Shown here: piece after piece, positions 44,095 to 52,320 of the stretch | Numbering within the stretch: position 1 is the stretch's first letter | How the letters are laid out: each line of letters begins with the position of its first letter | Assembly: GCA_035999365.1 (NCBI GenBank) | Contig: DASYGT010000055.1 | Coordinates: 69,734-133,733 of the forward strand | Direction: 5' to 3' | Source: DASYGT01 sp035999365 | Lineage (GTDB): Bacteria > Actinomycetota > Actinomycetes > Mycobacteriales > Jatrophihabitantaceae | Length of the DNA: 64,000 nucleotides | Program-made: the position numbers and the translations under genes | Notes under the pieces: model-generated | The model's input: only the letters and a program-made list of their open reading frames with translations | The model's database searches: none | Told to the model about the DNA's origin: nothing

Positions 44095-45030
44095 TCAGAC
44101 GCGCGCGGCGACCGCCTGCTGGTACAGACGACCGGCCCGGTACGACGATCGCACCAGCGGTCCGCTCATGACCCCCGCGAAGCCGATCGACTCGGCCTCT
44201 GCCTGCAGTTCGACGAACTCCTCGGGCTTCACCCACCGCTCCACGGGGTGATGCTTGGGCGACGGCCGCAGGTACTGGGTGATCGTCACGAGCTCGCAGC
44301 CGGCACCGTGCAGATCCTGCAGGGCCGCGCTGACCTCGGCGCGCTCCTCGCCCATGCCGAGGATCAGGTTCGATTTGGTCACCAGACCATCAGCTCGCGC
44401 GGCACGGATCACGTCGAGCGAGCGGTCGTAGCGGAAGCCCGGTCGGATGCGCTTGAAGATCCTGGGCACCGTCTCGACGTTGTGCGCGAAGACCTCTGGC
44501 CGGCTGGCGAACACCTCGGCGAGCAGTTCCGGTACGGCGTTGAAGTCGGGGGCGAGCAGCTCCACCCCGGTGTCGGGATTGACGGCGTGAATCCGGCGCA
44601 CCGTCTCGGCGTAGAGCCACGCACCGCCGTCGTCGAGGTCGTCACGCGCGACACCGGTGATCGTGGCGTAGCGAAGCCCCATCGCTTGGACGCTCTGCGC
44701 CACCCGGCGCGGCTCGTCACGGTCCAGCGGATCCGGACGGCCCGTGTCGATCTGGCAGAAGTCGCAACGCCGCGTGCACTGATCGCCGCCGATGAGGAAA
44801 GTGGCCTCGCGGTCTTCCCAGCACTCGTAGATGTTGGGGCATCCCGCCTCCTGACAGACGGTGTGCAGACCCTCGCGCTTCACCAGCGCTTGCAGTTCGG
44901 TGTACTCCGGCCCCATGCGAGCGCGCGTCTTGATCCATGCGGGCTTGCGCTCGATCGGCGTCGCCGCGTTGCGCGCCTCGATGCGCAGCAGCCGGCGCCC
45001 CTCGGGCGGCTCAGGAAATGCGGCGCTCAC
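44095..45030 (-). CDS. lipA: Lipoyl synthase
   Basis: Radical-SAM enzyme inserting two sulfurs into octanoyl groups on lipoyl domains. The 311-residue protein shows the auxiliary cluster motif CQEAGCPNIYEC and the radical-SAM motif CTRRCDFCQID. Downstream blocks TVPRIFKRIRPGFRYDRSL and NLILGMGEERAEV are conserved. GTG at 45030. Substrates here would be the E2 protein (48.8 kb) and the glycine-cleavage H protein. A membrane protein gene separates it from lipB. Confidence 0.96.
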   Translation of the reverse strand: MSAAFPEPPEGRRLLRIEARNAATPIERKPAWIKTRARMGPEYTELQALVKREGLHTVCQEAGCPNIYECWEDREATFLIGGDQCTRRCDFCQIDTGRPDPLDRDEPRRVAQSVQAMGLRYATITGVARDDLDDGGAWLYAETVRRIHAVNPDTGVELLAPDFNAVPELLAEVFASRPEVFAHNVETVPRIFKRIRPGFRYDRSLDVIRAARADGLVTKSNLILGMGEERAEVSAALQDLHGAGCELVTITQYLRPSPKHHPVERWVKPEEFVELQAEAESIGFAGVMSGPLVRSSYRAGRLYQQAVAARV

Positions 45031-45039
45031 CGCACGAGC

Positions 45040-45378
45040 CTACGCCGTACCGATCACGGCACGGGCGAGGAGGAAACACGTCGCAAGCACGATCGCTCCA
45101 CCGACGGTCCACGCGACCAGGCGGCGGCGGCCACTGTCGTGGGTGGCGACCGTGACCGCCGTGACCGTCGCGATGACCCCGACGATCAGCGTCGCGCTGA
45201 CGGCGGTACCCGCAGGCCGGCACGCCAGACCGTGAGCAGACGGGTTGCAGCTGTAGCGTGCCGCCGCCGCAAGGATCGCGAAGAAACCGGCGGTGAGGCC
45301 GCCGAGCCAGATGAAGGTCAGCGCGCTGGCGCGAGCCGCCCGCCATCGGCTGCTCGGCACCCGGATGTGACGTGCCAC
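45040..45378 (-). CDS. Three-helix membrane protein between lipB and lipA
   Basis: A 112-residue protein with hydrophobic segments ALTFIWLGGLTAGFFAILAAA, GTAVSATLIVGVIATVTAVTV and LVAWTVGGAIVLATCFLLAR. Two cysteines (SCNPSAHGLAC) sit in the first loop. The GTG at 45378 begins three bases after the lipB stop, and the stop lies nine bases before lipA, so it is part of the operon. No family recognised. Confidence 0.75.
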   Translation of the reverse strand: MARHIRVPSSRWRAARASALTFIWLGGLTAGFFAILAAAARYSCNPSAHGLACRPAGTAVSATLIVGVIATVTAVTVATHDSGRRRLVAWTVGGAIVLATCFLLARAVIGTA

Positions 45379-45381
45379 GGT

Positions 45382-46035
45382 TCAGACTTCGGCGAGATTG
45401 GCCGACCGCAGGCCGTCGAGCCGAGCTTCGACGACCGGCAGTACCTCGTCGACCGTGACGTCGCGGTTGAGTTCGCGTGACAGCGACGTGATTCCCGCGT
45501 CGCTGATGCCGCACGCCACGATGCGCTCGTACCAGCTCAGGTCGCAATCGCAGTTCAGCGCGAAACCGTGCAACGTGACGCCCTGCGCGACGCGAATGCC
45601 GATTGCGGCGAGCTTGCGTTCGGGCATCGAGTCGCGCGCGGGAAGCCACACCCCGCTGCGGCCGGCGACGCGCGTCGCGGCGTCGAGCCCGAGGTCATGA
45701 CAGACCGCGATCAGGACGCCTTCGACGCGTCGGACATAGGCGACGACGTCGATCGGATCGGCCAGGCGCAGGATCGGATAACCCACCAGCTGTCCCGGTC
45801 CGTGCCAAGTGATCTTGCCGCCCCGATCGACCTCGATGACCGGTGTGCCGTCGGTGGGACGCTCCCATGTCTCGGTGCGGTGGCCAGCGGTGTAGACGGG
45901 GGGATGTTCGAGCAGCAACACCGTGTCGGGTTCGGCCCCGGACGCCACGAGTGCATGCAGATCGCGTTGCCGCTGCCATGCTTGCTCGTACGGCACGGAG
46001 CCCGCGCGCACCGCTCGCAGTTCGCCCACCCGCAC
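45382..46035 (-). CDS. lipB: Octanoyl-[ACP]:protein octanoyltransferase
   Basis: Transfers octanoate from acyl carrier protein to lipoyl domains. The 217-residue protein contains LLLEHPPVYTAGHRT, GGKITWHGPGQLVGYPI, the catalytic Lys segment ERKLAAIGIRVAQGVTLHGF and the catalytic Cys in RIVACGISDAGITSL. GTG or ATG at 46035 as start. It is divergent from the kinase gene. Confidence 0.95.
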   Translation of the reverse strand: MRVGELRAVRAGSVPYEQAWQRQRDLHALVASGAEPDTVLLLEHPPVYTAGHRTETWERPTDGTPVIEVDRGGKITWHGPGQLVGYPILRLADPIDVVAYVRRVEGVLIAVCHDLGLDAATRVAGRSGVWLPARDSMPERKLAAIGIRVAQGVTLHGFALNCDCDLSWYERIVACGISDAGITSLSRELNRDVTVDEVLPVVEARLDGLRSANLAEV

Positions 46036-46116
46036 AGATTACGCGGACCTCACGTGTTGCCCGTGTTGTGGACGATCGTCTGCGCCGAGAACGCCCCTCG
46101 CCTAGGCTTTGCGGTC

Positions 46117-47883
46117 ATGAGTCGCGCGGCGTTCACGGTGCCTGGGTACCTCGTCGACGCGCCGCTCGGATCGGGATCCTCCAGCGCGGTGTGGCTCGGG
46201 CGCGTGGCGTCGAGCCACGATCCGGTAGCGCTCAAGCGAATCGCCTTGCGTGACTCGGCGCAGGCCGGCGCGGCGCGGTCCGAAGCCGCACTGCTCGCCG
46301 CGCTCGATCACCCGAACCTGATTCGGCTGCACGAGATCATCATCGATGGGGCGCAGGCCGTCCTCGTCCTCGATCTCGCCTCTGGTGGCTCGCTTGCTGA
46401 CCTGATCGAGGCGCGCGGATCGCTCGCGCCAGGTGAGGTCGTCGCCGCGCTCGCGCCGATCGCATCAGTACTCGCCTACCTCCACGAAGCCGGTGTTGTG
46501 CACGGCGACGTCACCCCGTCGAACATTCTGTTCACCGACGACGGGCAGCCGATGCTCGCCGATCTCGGCGTGGCTCGTCTCGCCGGTGACGAATCGACAG
46601 TGCGCAGCACGCCGGCCTACATGGATCCCGGTGTTGCCGCGGGATTCATGCCTGCACCGCAGAGCGATGTCTTCATGCTCGGGGGTGTCGCGCTGCACGC
46701 ATTGACGGGCCGCGCATTGTGGCCGGGCGCCACAGCCGAGGACGCGCTGTTCGCAGCCCTCGCCGCCAACCTGTCAGATCTCGACGAGCGGCTCGACGCC
46801 GCTCATGTGCCGGGCGAGATGCGTGCGGTCCTGCGGCGTGCGCTCGCGATCGAGCCAGCGCGCCGCGGAACCGCGGCCGAACTTGCCCTCGACCTGCGTT
46901 TCTCGACGCAGCCCGTCGCCGTCGAACTGCAGGCCGGTCGTGAGCGCGCTGTGCCGCTCCCGCGTGATGTCGTGCCGATCGCCACCCCGCCCGTCAGGCG
47001 GCTCCACGACACCGATGAGTTCGAGCCGGTCCCGCCGCCCGCGTTCGCATCGCTCACCCACGACGCGTCGCTCACCGACGACGCGGGTTCCACCGACGAG
47101 ACGGGTTCCACCGACGAGACGGGTTCCACCGACGACACAGGTTCCACCGACGTCGCCTACTCCGGCGGCAACCCTGCCCAGACGCACATCGCGGCGCCTC
47201 GGCCCAGGCCACGTCGCACACATCGATACCGGCGCTCGCGGTGGCGGCAGGCATGGGTGCGCTGGGCCGTCGCTGCGGGCTGCGTTGTGGCCCTGACCGG
47301 CGGCGCTGTCGCGTGGGGACTAGCCGGTGATACGAAGCGAACCCGGGCGGAGTCTCCGGTGACGTCCACGCCTGCCGTGTCGGCCTCCAGCACACCGAGC
47401 GGAGCCGTCGGTGGCGCGGTCGAGACGTTGGCGGTGCCGGGCAACACTGCGGCGGGGCCGGGTGTGAGCGTCGACAGTGGCGTGACGTCGGCCACGGCAA
47501 AACCGCTGACTCCGGCGGACGTGCAAACGGTTCTCGTCCAGCTCGATGCGCTGCGCGAACGCGCCTTCGCCCGGCGCGCTCCGCTGCTGCTCACCGGCGT
47601 CTACACGCCCGGCCCGTTGCTCGACGAGGACACCGCGTCACTGGAACGCATCGTCCCTTCGGGCTGCGGACTCGAAGGCGTCCGCACCACGTACAGCAAT
47701 GTCGTTATTCATGCCCAGGACGCGACGTCGATCAGCATCGATGTGCGCGCGACGCTGGCTCAGTCGGTGCTGTTCTGCAATGGGACAGCCAAGGCCAAGG
47801 CGGCGGGCTCAGGCCCGTCCACACTGCACATGACGTTGTCGCGATCCGGGTCGACGTTCTTGATCAGTGCCGTCACGCCCTGA
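46117..47883 (+). CDS. Membrane serine/threonine protein kinase with atypical motifs
   Basis: A 588-residue protein. The kinase domain (about 8-268) has the Gly loop GSGSSSAVW, Lys40 in VALKR, the catalytic loop VVHGDVTPSNILF (HGD instead of HRD, Asp131 and Asn136 kept) and DLGVARL in place of DFG (Asp149). A glycine in APQSDVFMLG marks subdomain IX. Next come a Ser/Thr-Asp rich linker with four GSTDET-like units (about 324-347), one membrane helix (about 379-403) and an extracellular domain of about 170 residues without PASTA repeats. It starts at ATG 46117. All core catalytic residues are retained. Confidence 0.88.
   Translation: MSRAAFTVPGYLVDAPLGSGSSSAVWLGRVASSHDPVALKRIALRDSAQAGAARSEAALLAALDHPNLIRLHEIIIDGAQAVLVLDLASGGSLADLIEARGSLAPGEVVAALAPIASVLAYLHEAGVVHGDVTPSNILFTDDGQPMLADLGVARLAGDESTVRSTPAYMDPGVAAGFMPAPQSDVFMLGGVALHALTGRALWPGATAEDALFAALAANLSDLDERLDAAHVPGEMRAVLRRALAIEPARRGTAAELALDLRFSTQPVAVELQAGRERAVPLPRDVVPIATPPVRRLHDTDEFEPVPPPAFASLTHDASLTDDAGSTDETGSTDETGSTDDTGSTDVAYSGGNPAQTHIAAPRPRPRRTHRYRRSRWRQAWVRWAVAAGCVVALTGGAVAWGLAGDTKRTRAESPVTSTPAVSASSTPSGAVGGAVETLAVPGNTAAGPGVSVDSGVTSATAKPLTPADVQTVLVQLDALRERAFARRAPLLLTGVYTPGPLLDEDTASLERIVPSGCGLEGVRTTYSNVVIHAQDATSISIDVRATLAQSVLFCNGTAKAKAAGSGPSTLHMTLSRSGSTFLISAVTP
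47086..47157 (+). repeat. 18-bp tandem repeat inside the kinase linker
   Basis: GGTTCCACCGACGAGACG is repeated twice exactly (47086-47103, 47104-47121) and two diverged copies follow, encoding GSTDET-like units. It preserves the reading frame, so copy number can change without breaking the gene. Confidence 0.8.
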
Positions 47884-47906
47884 CCTCGAAGGTGGGCGCT
47901 GTCGGC

Positions 47907-48794
47907 TCAGTTCTCGACTGCCCAGGCCAGCGCGGAACCCAGCTGTGGATGCTGGTGCACGAATCCCGACTCGGTCAGCGTGACCGGCAGTGCGCGCTGG
48001 CCACCGAGGGCGTCCTGTGCCAACTCGCCAAGAGCCATCTTGATCGCGAAGCCCGGAACAGGCACGACGGCCGGCCGGTGCAGCAAGTGCGCGAGCGCCG
48101 CGACGAATTCCTGGTTGCGGGCAGGGTTCGGTCCGGTCAGGTTCACCGGACCGTGCACGTCGTGGCCGAGCAGGTATTCGATGGCACCGATCTCGTCGGC
48201 GAGTGTGATCCACGGAAGGAACTGCTGCCCGCTGCCGAGTCGTCCGGCCACGCCGAGGCGCACGATCGGCGCGAGACGTTTGAGCAGACCGCCCTTACGT
48301 GTGAGCACTATGCCGGTGCGTAGGTTCACCACGCGCGCACCGGCCTCGGCAGCGGGCGCACAGGCGTTCTCCCACTCCTCGCAGAGTTCGGCGAGGAAGC
48401 CGGTGCCGTGCGGTGCACTCTCGTCGATCTCGGCATCCCCGGTGTCGCCGTAGTACCCGACTGCGGACGCCGCGAGGAACACGCCCTGATATCCAGCGTT
48501 GGCCATGGTGCGCGCGATCGTGCCGACCGTGTCCAGCCTGCTGGCACGCAACGTGCGCTTGTACCCCTCCGTCCAGCGCCGATCGGCAACGCCCGCGCCG
48601 GACAGGCAGACGATCGCGTCCGCGTGCTCAACCGTCTCCTCCGAGAGCGTGCCGTCCTGCGGTGCCCACTGCTTCTCGTCGACGGACGACGGCGCACGGC
48701 GGACGAGAACCGTGACGTCATGGCCGGCGTTGGTCAGCGAATGACGTAATGCGCTGCCGATCAACCCCGAGGCCCCCGCCAGCACGATGCGCAC
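47907..48794 (-). CDS. TIGR01777 epimerase-like SDR
   Basis: A 295-residue extended-SDR protein of the YfcH/TIGR01777 family, ortholog of Rv2216. The NAD(P) motif is LAGASGLIGSALRHSL, followed by FLAASAVGYYG, LRTGIVLTRKGGLLKRLAP and the DUF1731 C-terminus (ALGGQRALPVTLTESGFVH). The canonical Tyr-x3-Lys is not obvious (YYGDTGD). The role is unknown; it is linked to dlaT and lipB in actinobacteria. The stop is about 23 bases from the convergent kinase gene. Confidence 0.9.
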   Translation of the reverse strand: MRIVLAGASGLIGSALRHSLTNAGHDVTVLVRRAPSSVDEKQWAPQDGTLSEETVEHADAIVCLSGAGVADRRWTEGYKRTLRASRLDTVGTIARTMANAGYQGVFLAASAVGYYGDTGDAEIDESAPHGTGFLAELCEEWENACAPAAEAGARVVNLRTGIVLTRKGGLLKRLAPIVRLGVAGRLGSGQQFLPWITLADEIGAIEYLLGHDVHGPVNLTGPNPARNQEFVAALAHLLHRPAVVPVPGFAIKMALGELAQDALGGQRALPVTLTESGFVHQHPQLGSALAWAVEN

Positions 48795-48798
48795 GTTG

Positions 48799-50283
48799 TC
48801 AGCTCAACCCGAGTGCACGTTCGAAGGCGCCAGCCTCGAGTCGCTGCTTCATCGTGGTGAGGAAGCGCGCGGCGTCGGCGCCGTCGACGATGCGATGGTC
48901 GTAGGACAAAGCGAGATAGACCATCGAGCGGACTGCGATGGTCTCACCGAGCTCGACGTCCGCGACGACGACCGCTCGGCGAACCACGGCACCCGTGCCG
49001 AGGATGGCGACCTGGGGTTGGTTGATGATCGGAGTGTCGAACAGCGCCCCGCGGCTGCCCGTGTTCGTGATCGTGAACGTGCCGCCCCCGAGCTCGTCCG
49101 GACTCACCTTGTTGGCGCGTGTGCGCTCGGCGAGGTCGGAGATCTTGCGGGCGATTCCGGCCAGATTGAGGTCACCGGCGTTGTGGATCACCGGGACCGC
49201 CAGGCCGCGGTCGGTGTCGACGGCGATGCCCAGATGCTCGGCATCGTGATAGGTGACGGTTTTCGCCTGAACGTCGATCGAGGAGTTCACGACGGGATGT
49301 GCCTTGAGGGCCTCGATCGCGGCGACGGCGAAGAAGGGCAGGAAGGTGAGCTTGACGCCCTCTCGCTGCTCGAATCCGGCCTTGGCGTGCTGGCGCAGGC
49401 GCGCGATCTTGGTGACGTCCACCTCGACCACGGTGGTGAGCTGGGCCGCAACCTGCAGGGATTCGACCATGCGCGCCGCGATCACCTGGCGCATGCGCGA
49501 CATCGGTTCGACCCGACCGCGCTGAGGCGCGGCCGCCGGTGCCGCGGCCGGTGCGGATGGTGCGGCCTGCGCCGGCGGTGCGGATGGCTCGGCAGCCACC
49601 GGGGCACTGGCGGCCTGACTCGGCGCCGACGGCAGCTGACTTGCCGCGGAGAGCACGTCGGATTTGCGGATCCGGCCGCCGACACCGGTGCCGTGCACGC
49701 TCGAGAGGTCGACGCCGTGCTCGCTGGCCAGCTTCCGCACGAGAGGTGTCACGTACGCACCGGCGACCTCGTCCTCGTCGGCAGCCGCGTCGCCCGACCG
49801 GGCCGGCGTGGTTCGCGCGGCAGCGACGTTGTCCGAGGCGGCAGGAGCGGCATGCGCCGGTGCTGAGTCGGCTGCCGGCGCCTGGGTGGGCTGCGGCTCG
49901 GCTTGCGGCGGCGGTGCCGACGGTGGCACGGCGTCGGTCGGTGGGGCCGCGTCGGTGGGTGGGGGCGCCTGCTCGGCGGGAGCCTCTGGTGACGCTGCCA
50001 CCGCCTCCGCGGGTGCGGCCGAGTCAGCTGCGGATCCGTCGGCGTCGCCGATCACCGCAAGTTCGGCCCCGACGTCGACGGTCTCGTCCTCCGCGACCTT
50101 GATCGACAGGAGCGTTCCTGACGCAGGCGACGGCACCTCGGTGTCGACCTTGTCGGTGGAGACCTCCAGCAACGGCTCGTCGGCGTCGACGTGATCGCCC
50201 TCTTGCTTGAGCCATCGCGTCACGGTGCCTTCGGTGACGCTCTCGCCGAGGCGGGGCATGGTCACGGAGACTGGCATGGGCAA
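48799..50283 (-). CDS. dlaT: Dihydrolipoamide acyltransferase E2, single lipoyl domain
   Basis: E2 of the pyruvate (and possibly 2-oxoglutarate) dehydrogenase complex. The 494-residue protein has one lipoyl domain (about 1-80, lipoylated Lys in LLEVSTDKVDTEVPSPA), a long Ala/Pro linker, a subunit-binding domain (YVTPLVRKLASEHGVDL, GTGVGGRIRKSDVL) and the catalytic domain with DHRIVDGADAARF. M. tuberculosis DlaT has two lipoyl domains by comparison. It may instead be called sucB by automatic annotation. It follows lpd on the same strand, without aceE. Confidence 0.93.
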   Translation of the reverse strand: MPMPVSVTMPRLGESVTEGTVTRWLKQEGDHVDADEPLLEVSTDKVDTEVPSPASGTLLSIKVAEDETVDVGAELAVIGDADGSAADSAAPAEAVAASPEAPAEQAPPPTDAAPPTDAVPPSAPPPQAEPQPTQAPAADSAPAHAAPAASDNVAAARTTPARSGDAAADEDEVAGAYVTPLVRKLASEHGVDLSSVHGTGVGGRIRKSDVLSAASQLPSAPSQAASAPVAAEPSAPPAQAAPSAPAAAPAAAPQRGRVEPMSRMRQVIAARMVESLQVAAQLTTVVEVDVTKIARLRQHAKAGFEQREGVKLTFLPFFAVAAIEALKAHPVVNSSIDVQAKTVTYHDAEHLGIAVDTDRGLAVPVIHNAGDLNLAGIARKISDLAERTRANKVSPDELGGGTFTITNTGSRGALFDTPIINQPQVAILGTGAVVRRAVVVADVELGETIAVRSMVYLALSYDHRIVDGADAARFLTTMKQRLEAGAFERALGLS

Positions 50284-50322
50284 GGGCTCCTTCGCGCTGG
50301 TCAGCGGCTTGGTCGGGTCTTG

Positions 50323-51702
50323 TCAGTCGTGCACGTGCAGCGGCTTGCCGGCGAGGGCCAGGTGTGCCTCGCCGATCGCCTCGGACTGCGTCGGGTGCGG
50401 GTGGATCAGCTGGGCGACCTCGCCCGGCAGGGCCTCCCAGTTGTAGATCAGCTGCGCTTCGGCGATCAGCTCACCCACGCGGTCGCCGACGATGTGAATG
50501 CCGAGGACGGGACCGTCGACCTCGGCGACGAGCTTCACCGCCCCCTTGGTGTTGAGGATCGCGCTGCGGCCGTTGCCGGAGAGGTCGTACGTGAGTGTCT
50601 TGATCTTGTCAGCACCGTAACGCTCGGCGGCCTGCGGCTCGGTCAGCCCCACCGAAGCGACCTCGGGAGACGAGTAGGTGATGCGCGGGACGCCTGCGTA
50701 GTCGATCGGCGCCACGGGCAGCCCGGCGATGTGCTCGGCCACGAGGATTCCCTCGGCGAATCCGACATGGGCCAGTTGCAAGGTCGGGATCACGTCGCCG
50801 ACTGCGTAGACGCCGTCGACGCTGGTGCGGCAGTACTCGTCGACGACCACGAAGCCGCGGTCCATCGCGATGCCGTTCTCCTCGTATCCGAGCCCGTCCG
50901 ATGTCGGGCCGCGCCCTACCGCAACCAGCAGCAGCTCCGCCTCGAGGCTCTCGCCGCCTTCGAGGTACACCCGGACGCCGGAGTCGGTGTGCTCGACGCG
51001 TTCGAAGCGGGCGCCGAGCTTGTACTCGATCCCGCGACGTCGGAAGGCCCGTTCGAGCAGTTTGGAGTTCGACTCGTCCTCGAGCGGAACGAGATGGGGC
51101 AGTGCCTCGACGATCGTCACGGTGGAGCCGAACGACTTCCAGGCGCTGGCGAATTCGACGCCGATGACACCACCGCCGAGGACGATCGCCGATGCCGGGA
51201 CGTGGTCGAGCTGCAGGGCGTGCTCGCTGGCGATCACGCGCTGACCGTCGAGGTCGAGGCCCGGCAGCGTGCGGGAGTACGAGCCGGTCGCGAGCACGAC
51301 GTTGGTGCCGGTGTAGGTGTCCCCGTTGACGGCGACTGTCTTGGCGCCGACCAGCCGACCGTCGCCCTCCACGATCTGGATGTTGCGGCTCTTGATCAGG
51401 CCGACCAGACCCTTGTGGTTCTTGCTGATGACGCCGTCCTTGTACTTGTGGACGCCGGCCATGTCGATGCCTTCGAAGCTCGCGTTGACGCCGAACTGGG
51501 CGCTCTCACGAGCAGCGTCGGCGATCTCGCCCGCATGCAGCAGCGCCTTCGTCGGGATGCAGCCGCGGTGCAGGCAGGTGCCGCCGACCTTGTCCCGTTC
51601 GATGAGGACGACGGTCTTGCCCAGCTCGGCGGCCCGTAGCGCCGTGGCGTAGCCGCCGCTGCCACCTCCGAGGATGACCAGATCAGCCTGGTTGTCAGCC
51701 AT
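50323..51702 (-). CDS. lpdA: Dihydrolipoyl dehydrogenase
   Basis: FAD flavoenzyme reoxidising dihydrolipoamide with NAD+ (E3). The 459-residue protein shows the FAD motif VILGGGSGGYATALRAAELG, the redox disulfide Cys43/Cys48 (GGTCLHRGCIPTKALL), the NAD motif IVLGGGVIGVEFASAW, and the C-terminal His-Glu pair region HPHPTQSEAIGEAHL. ATG at 51702. The 40-base gap to the E2 gene suggests one transcript (E3 then E2). Confidence 0.95.
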   Translation of the reverse strand: MADNQADLVILGGGSGGYATALRAAELGKTVVLIERDKVGGTCLHRGCIPTKALLHAGEIADAARESAQFGVNASFEGIDMAGVHKYKDGVISKNHKGLVGLIKSRNIQIVEGDGRLVGAKTVAVNGDTYTGTNVVLATGSYSRTLPGLDLDGQRVIASEHALQLDHVPASAIVLGGGVIGVEFASAWKSFGSTVTIVEALPHLVPLEDESNSKLLERAFRRRGIEYKLGARFERVEHTDSGVRVYLEGGESLEAELLLVAVGRGPTSDGLGYEENGIAMDRGFVVVDEYCRTSVDGVYAVGDVIPTLQLAHVGFAEGILVAEHIAGLPVAPIDYAGVPRITYSSPEVASVGLTEPQAAERYGADKIKTLTYDLSGNGRSAILNTKGAVKLVAEVDGPVLGIHIVGDRVGELIAEAQLIYNWEALPGEVAQLIHPHPTQSEAIGEAHLALAGKPLHVHD

Positions 51703-51890
51703 GCGAACCCCACTTCGCCTCGGTCGCGGCCCTCGTCGGGGTGGGTAGCGTACGTCCGGTTGCCACTGCTGCTCCTGCTGCGTCGAAGGAATGCCGGGCT
51801 CCATCTTGGCACCACCTGGTCGGGGTGTGGGGTGCGGGACATTCACGCCGGGCGGCGCCGGCACAGGAATGCACAGACAGCGGTGCGATC

Positions 51891-52298
51891 ATGGTTCGGC
51901 GGCTCGCGTCCAAGGTCGCCCGGACGAGGGGAAGCGCGCTGGTGGGGCTGATGCCGCGACGCCGCAGGAACAAGCCGGGCACGTTGCGTACCGCAGATTC
52001 GGCCGATCTCGCCCACCTCACCGAATTCGTGAGGATGCAGCCGGGCGTCGAGGCATACATCGAACCGCGCACCGCGGTCACGGACACCACGGTGGTCCTC
52101 GTCGCCGCCACCGGCGAGTGGACCCGGCGGCGAGTCCCCGGCCCGGACGCAGCGCAGGCGTTCGCGCGCAAGCATGCAATTCCGCTGTACGACGTCGCCG
52201 TCGTGGGGTATCCGAAACGGATGAGGGAGTGGACCGCCCAGCGCAAAGAGTCCGCGCGGACGCACCAGCAGGATCCGGACACGCCCACTCGGCCGTGA
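51891..52298 (+). CDS. Conserved actinobacterial protein of unknown function
   Basis: A 135-residue basic protein. The N-terminus is Arg/Lys-rich (MVRRLASKVARTRGSALVGL), then a compact domain LAHLTEFVRMQPGVEAYIEP, TTVVLVAATGEWTRRRVPG, and AQAFARKHAIPLYDVAVVGYPKRM. The sequence reads as a real domain rather than a random frame, and it occurs near lpdA in related genomes as I recall. ATG at 51891; the frame is open to 51741. No function can be offered. Confidence 0.7.
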   Translation: MVRRLASKVARTRGSALVGLMPRRRRNKPGTLRTADSADLAHLTEFVRMQPGVEAYIEPRTAVTDTTVVLVAATGEWTRRRVPGPDAAQAFARKHAIPLYDVAVVGYPKRMREWTAQRKESARTHQQDPDTPTRP

Positions 52299-52320
52299 GG
52301 GGCGACGCGAACTGGCGAGC

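Noticed and set aside
45568..46116. N-terminal extension of the kinase frame
   Set aside because: It is antisense to lipB and has no kinase or signal features; ATG 46117 begins the kinase domain.
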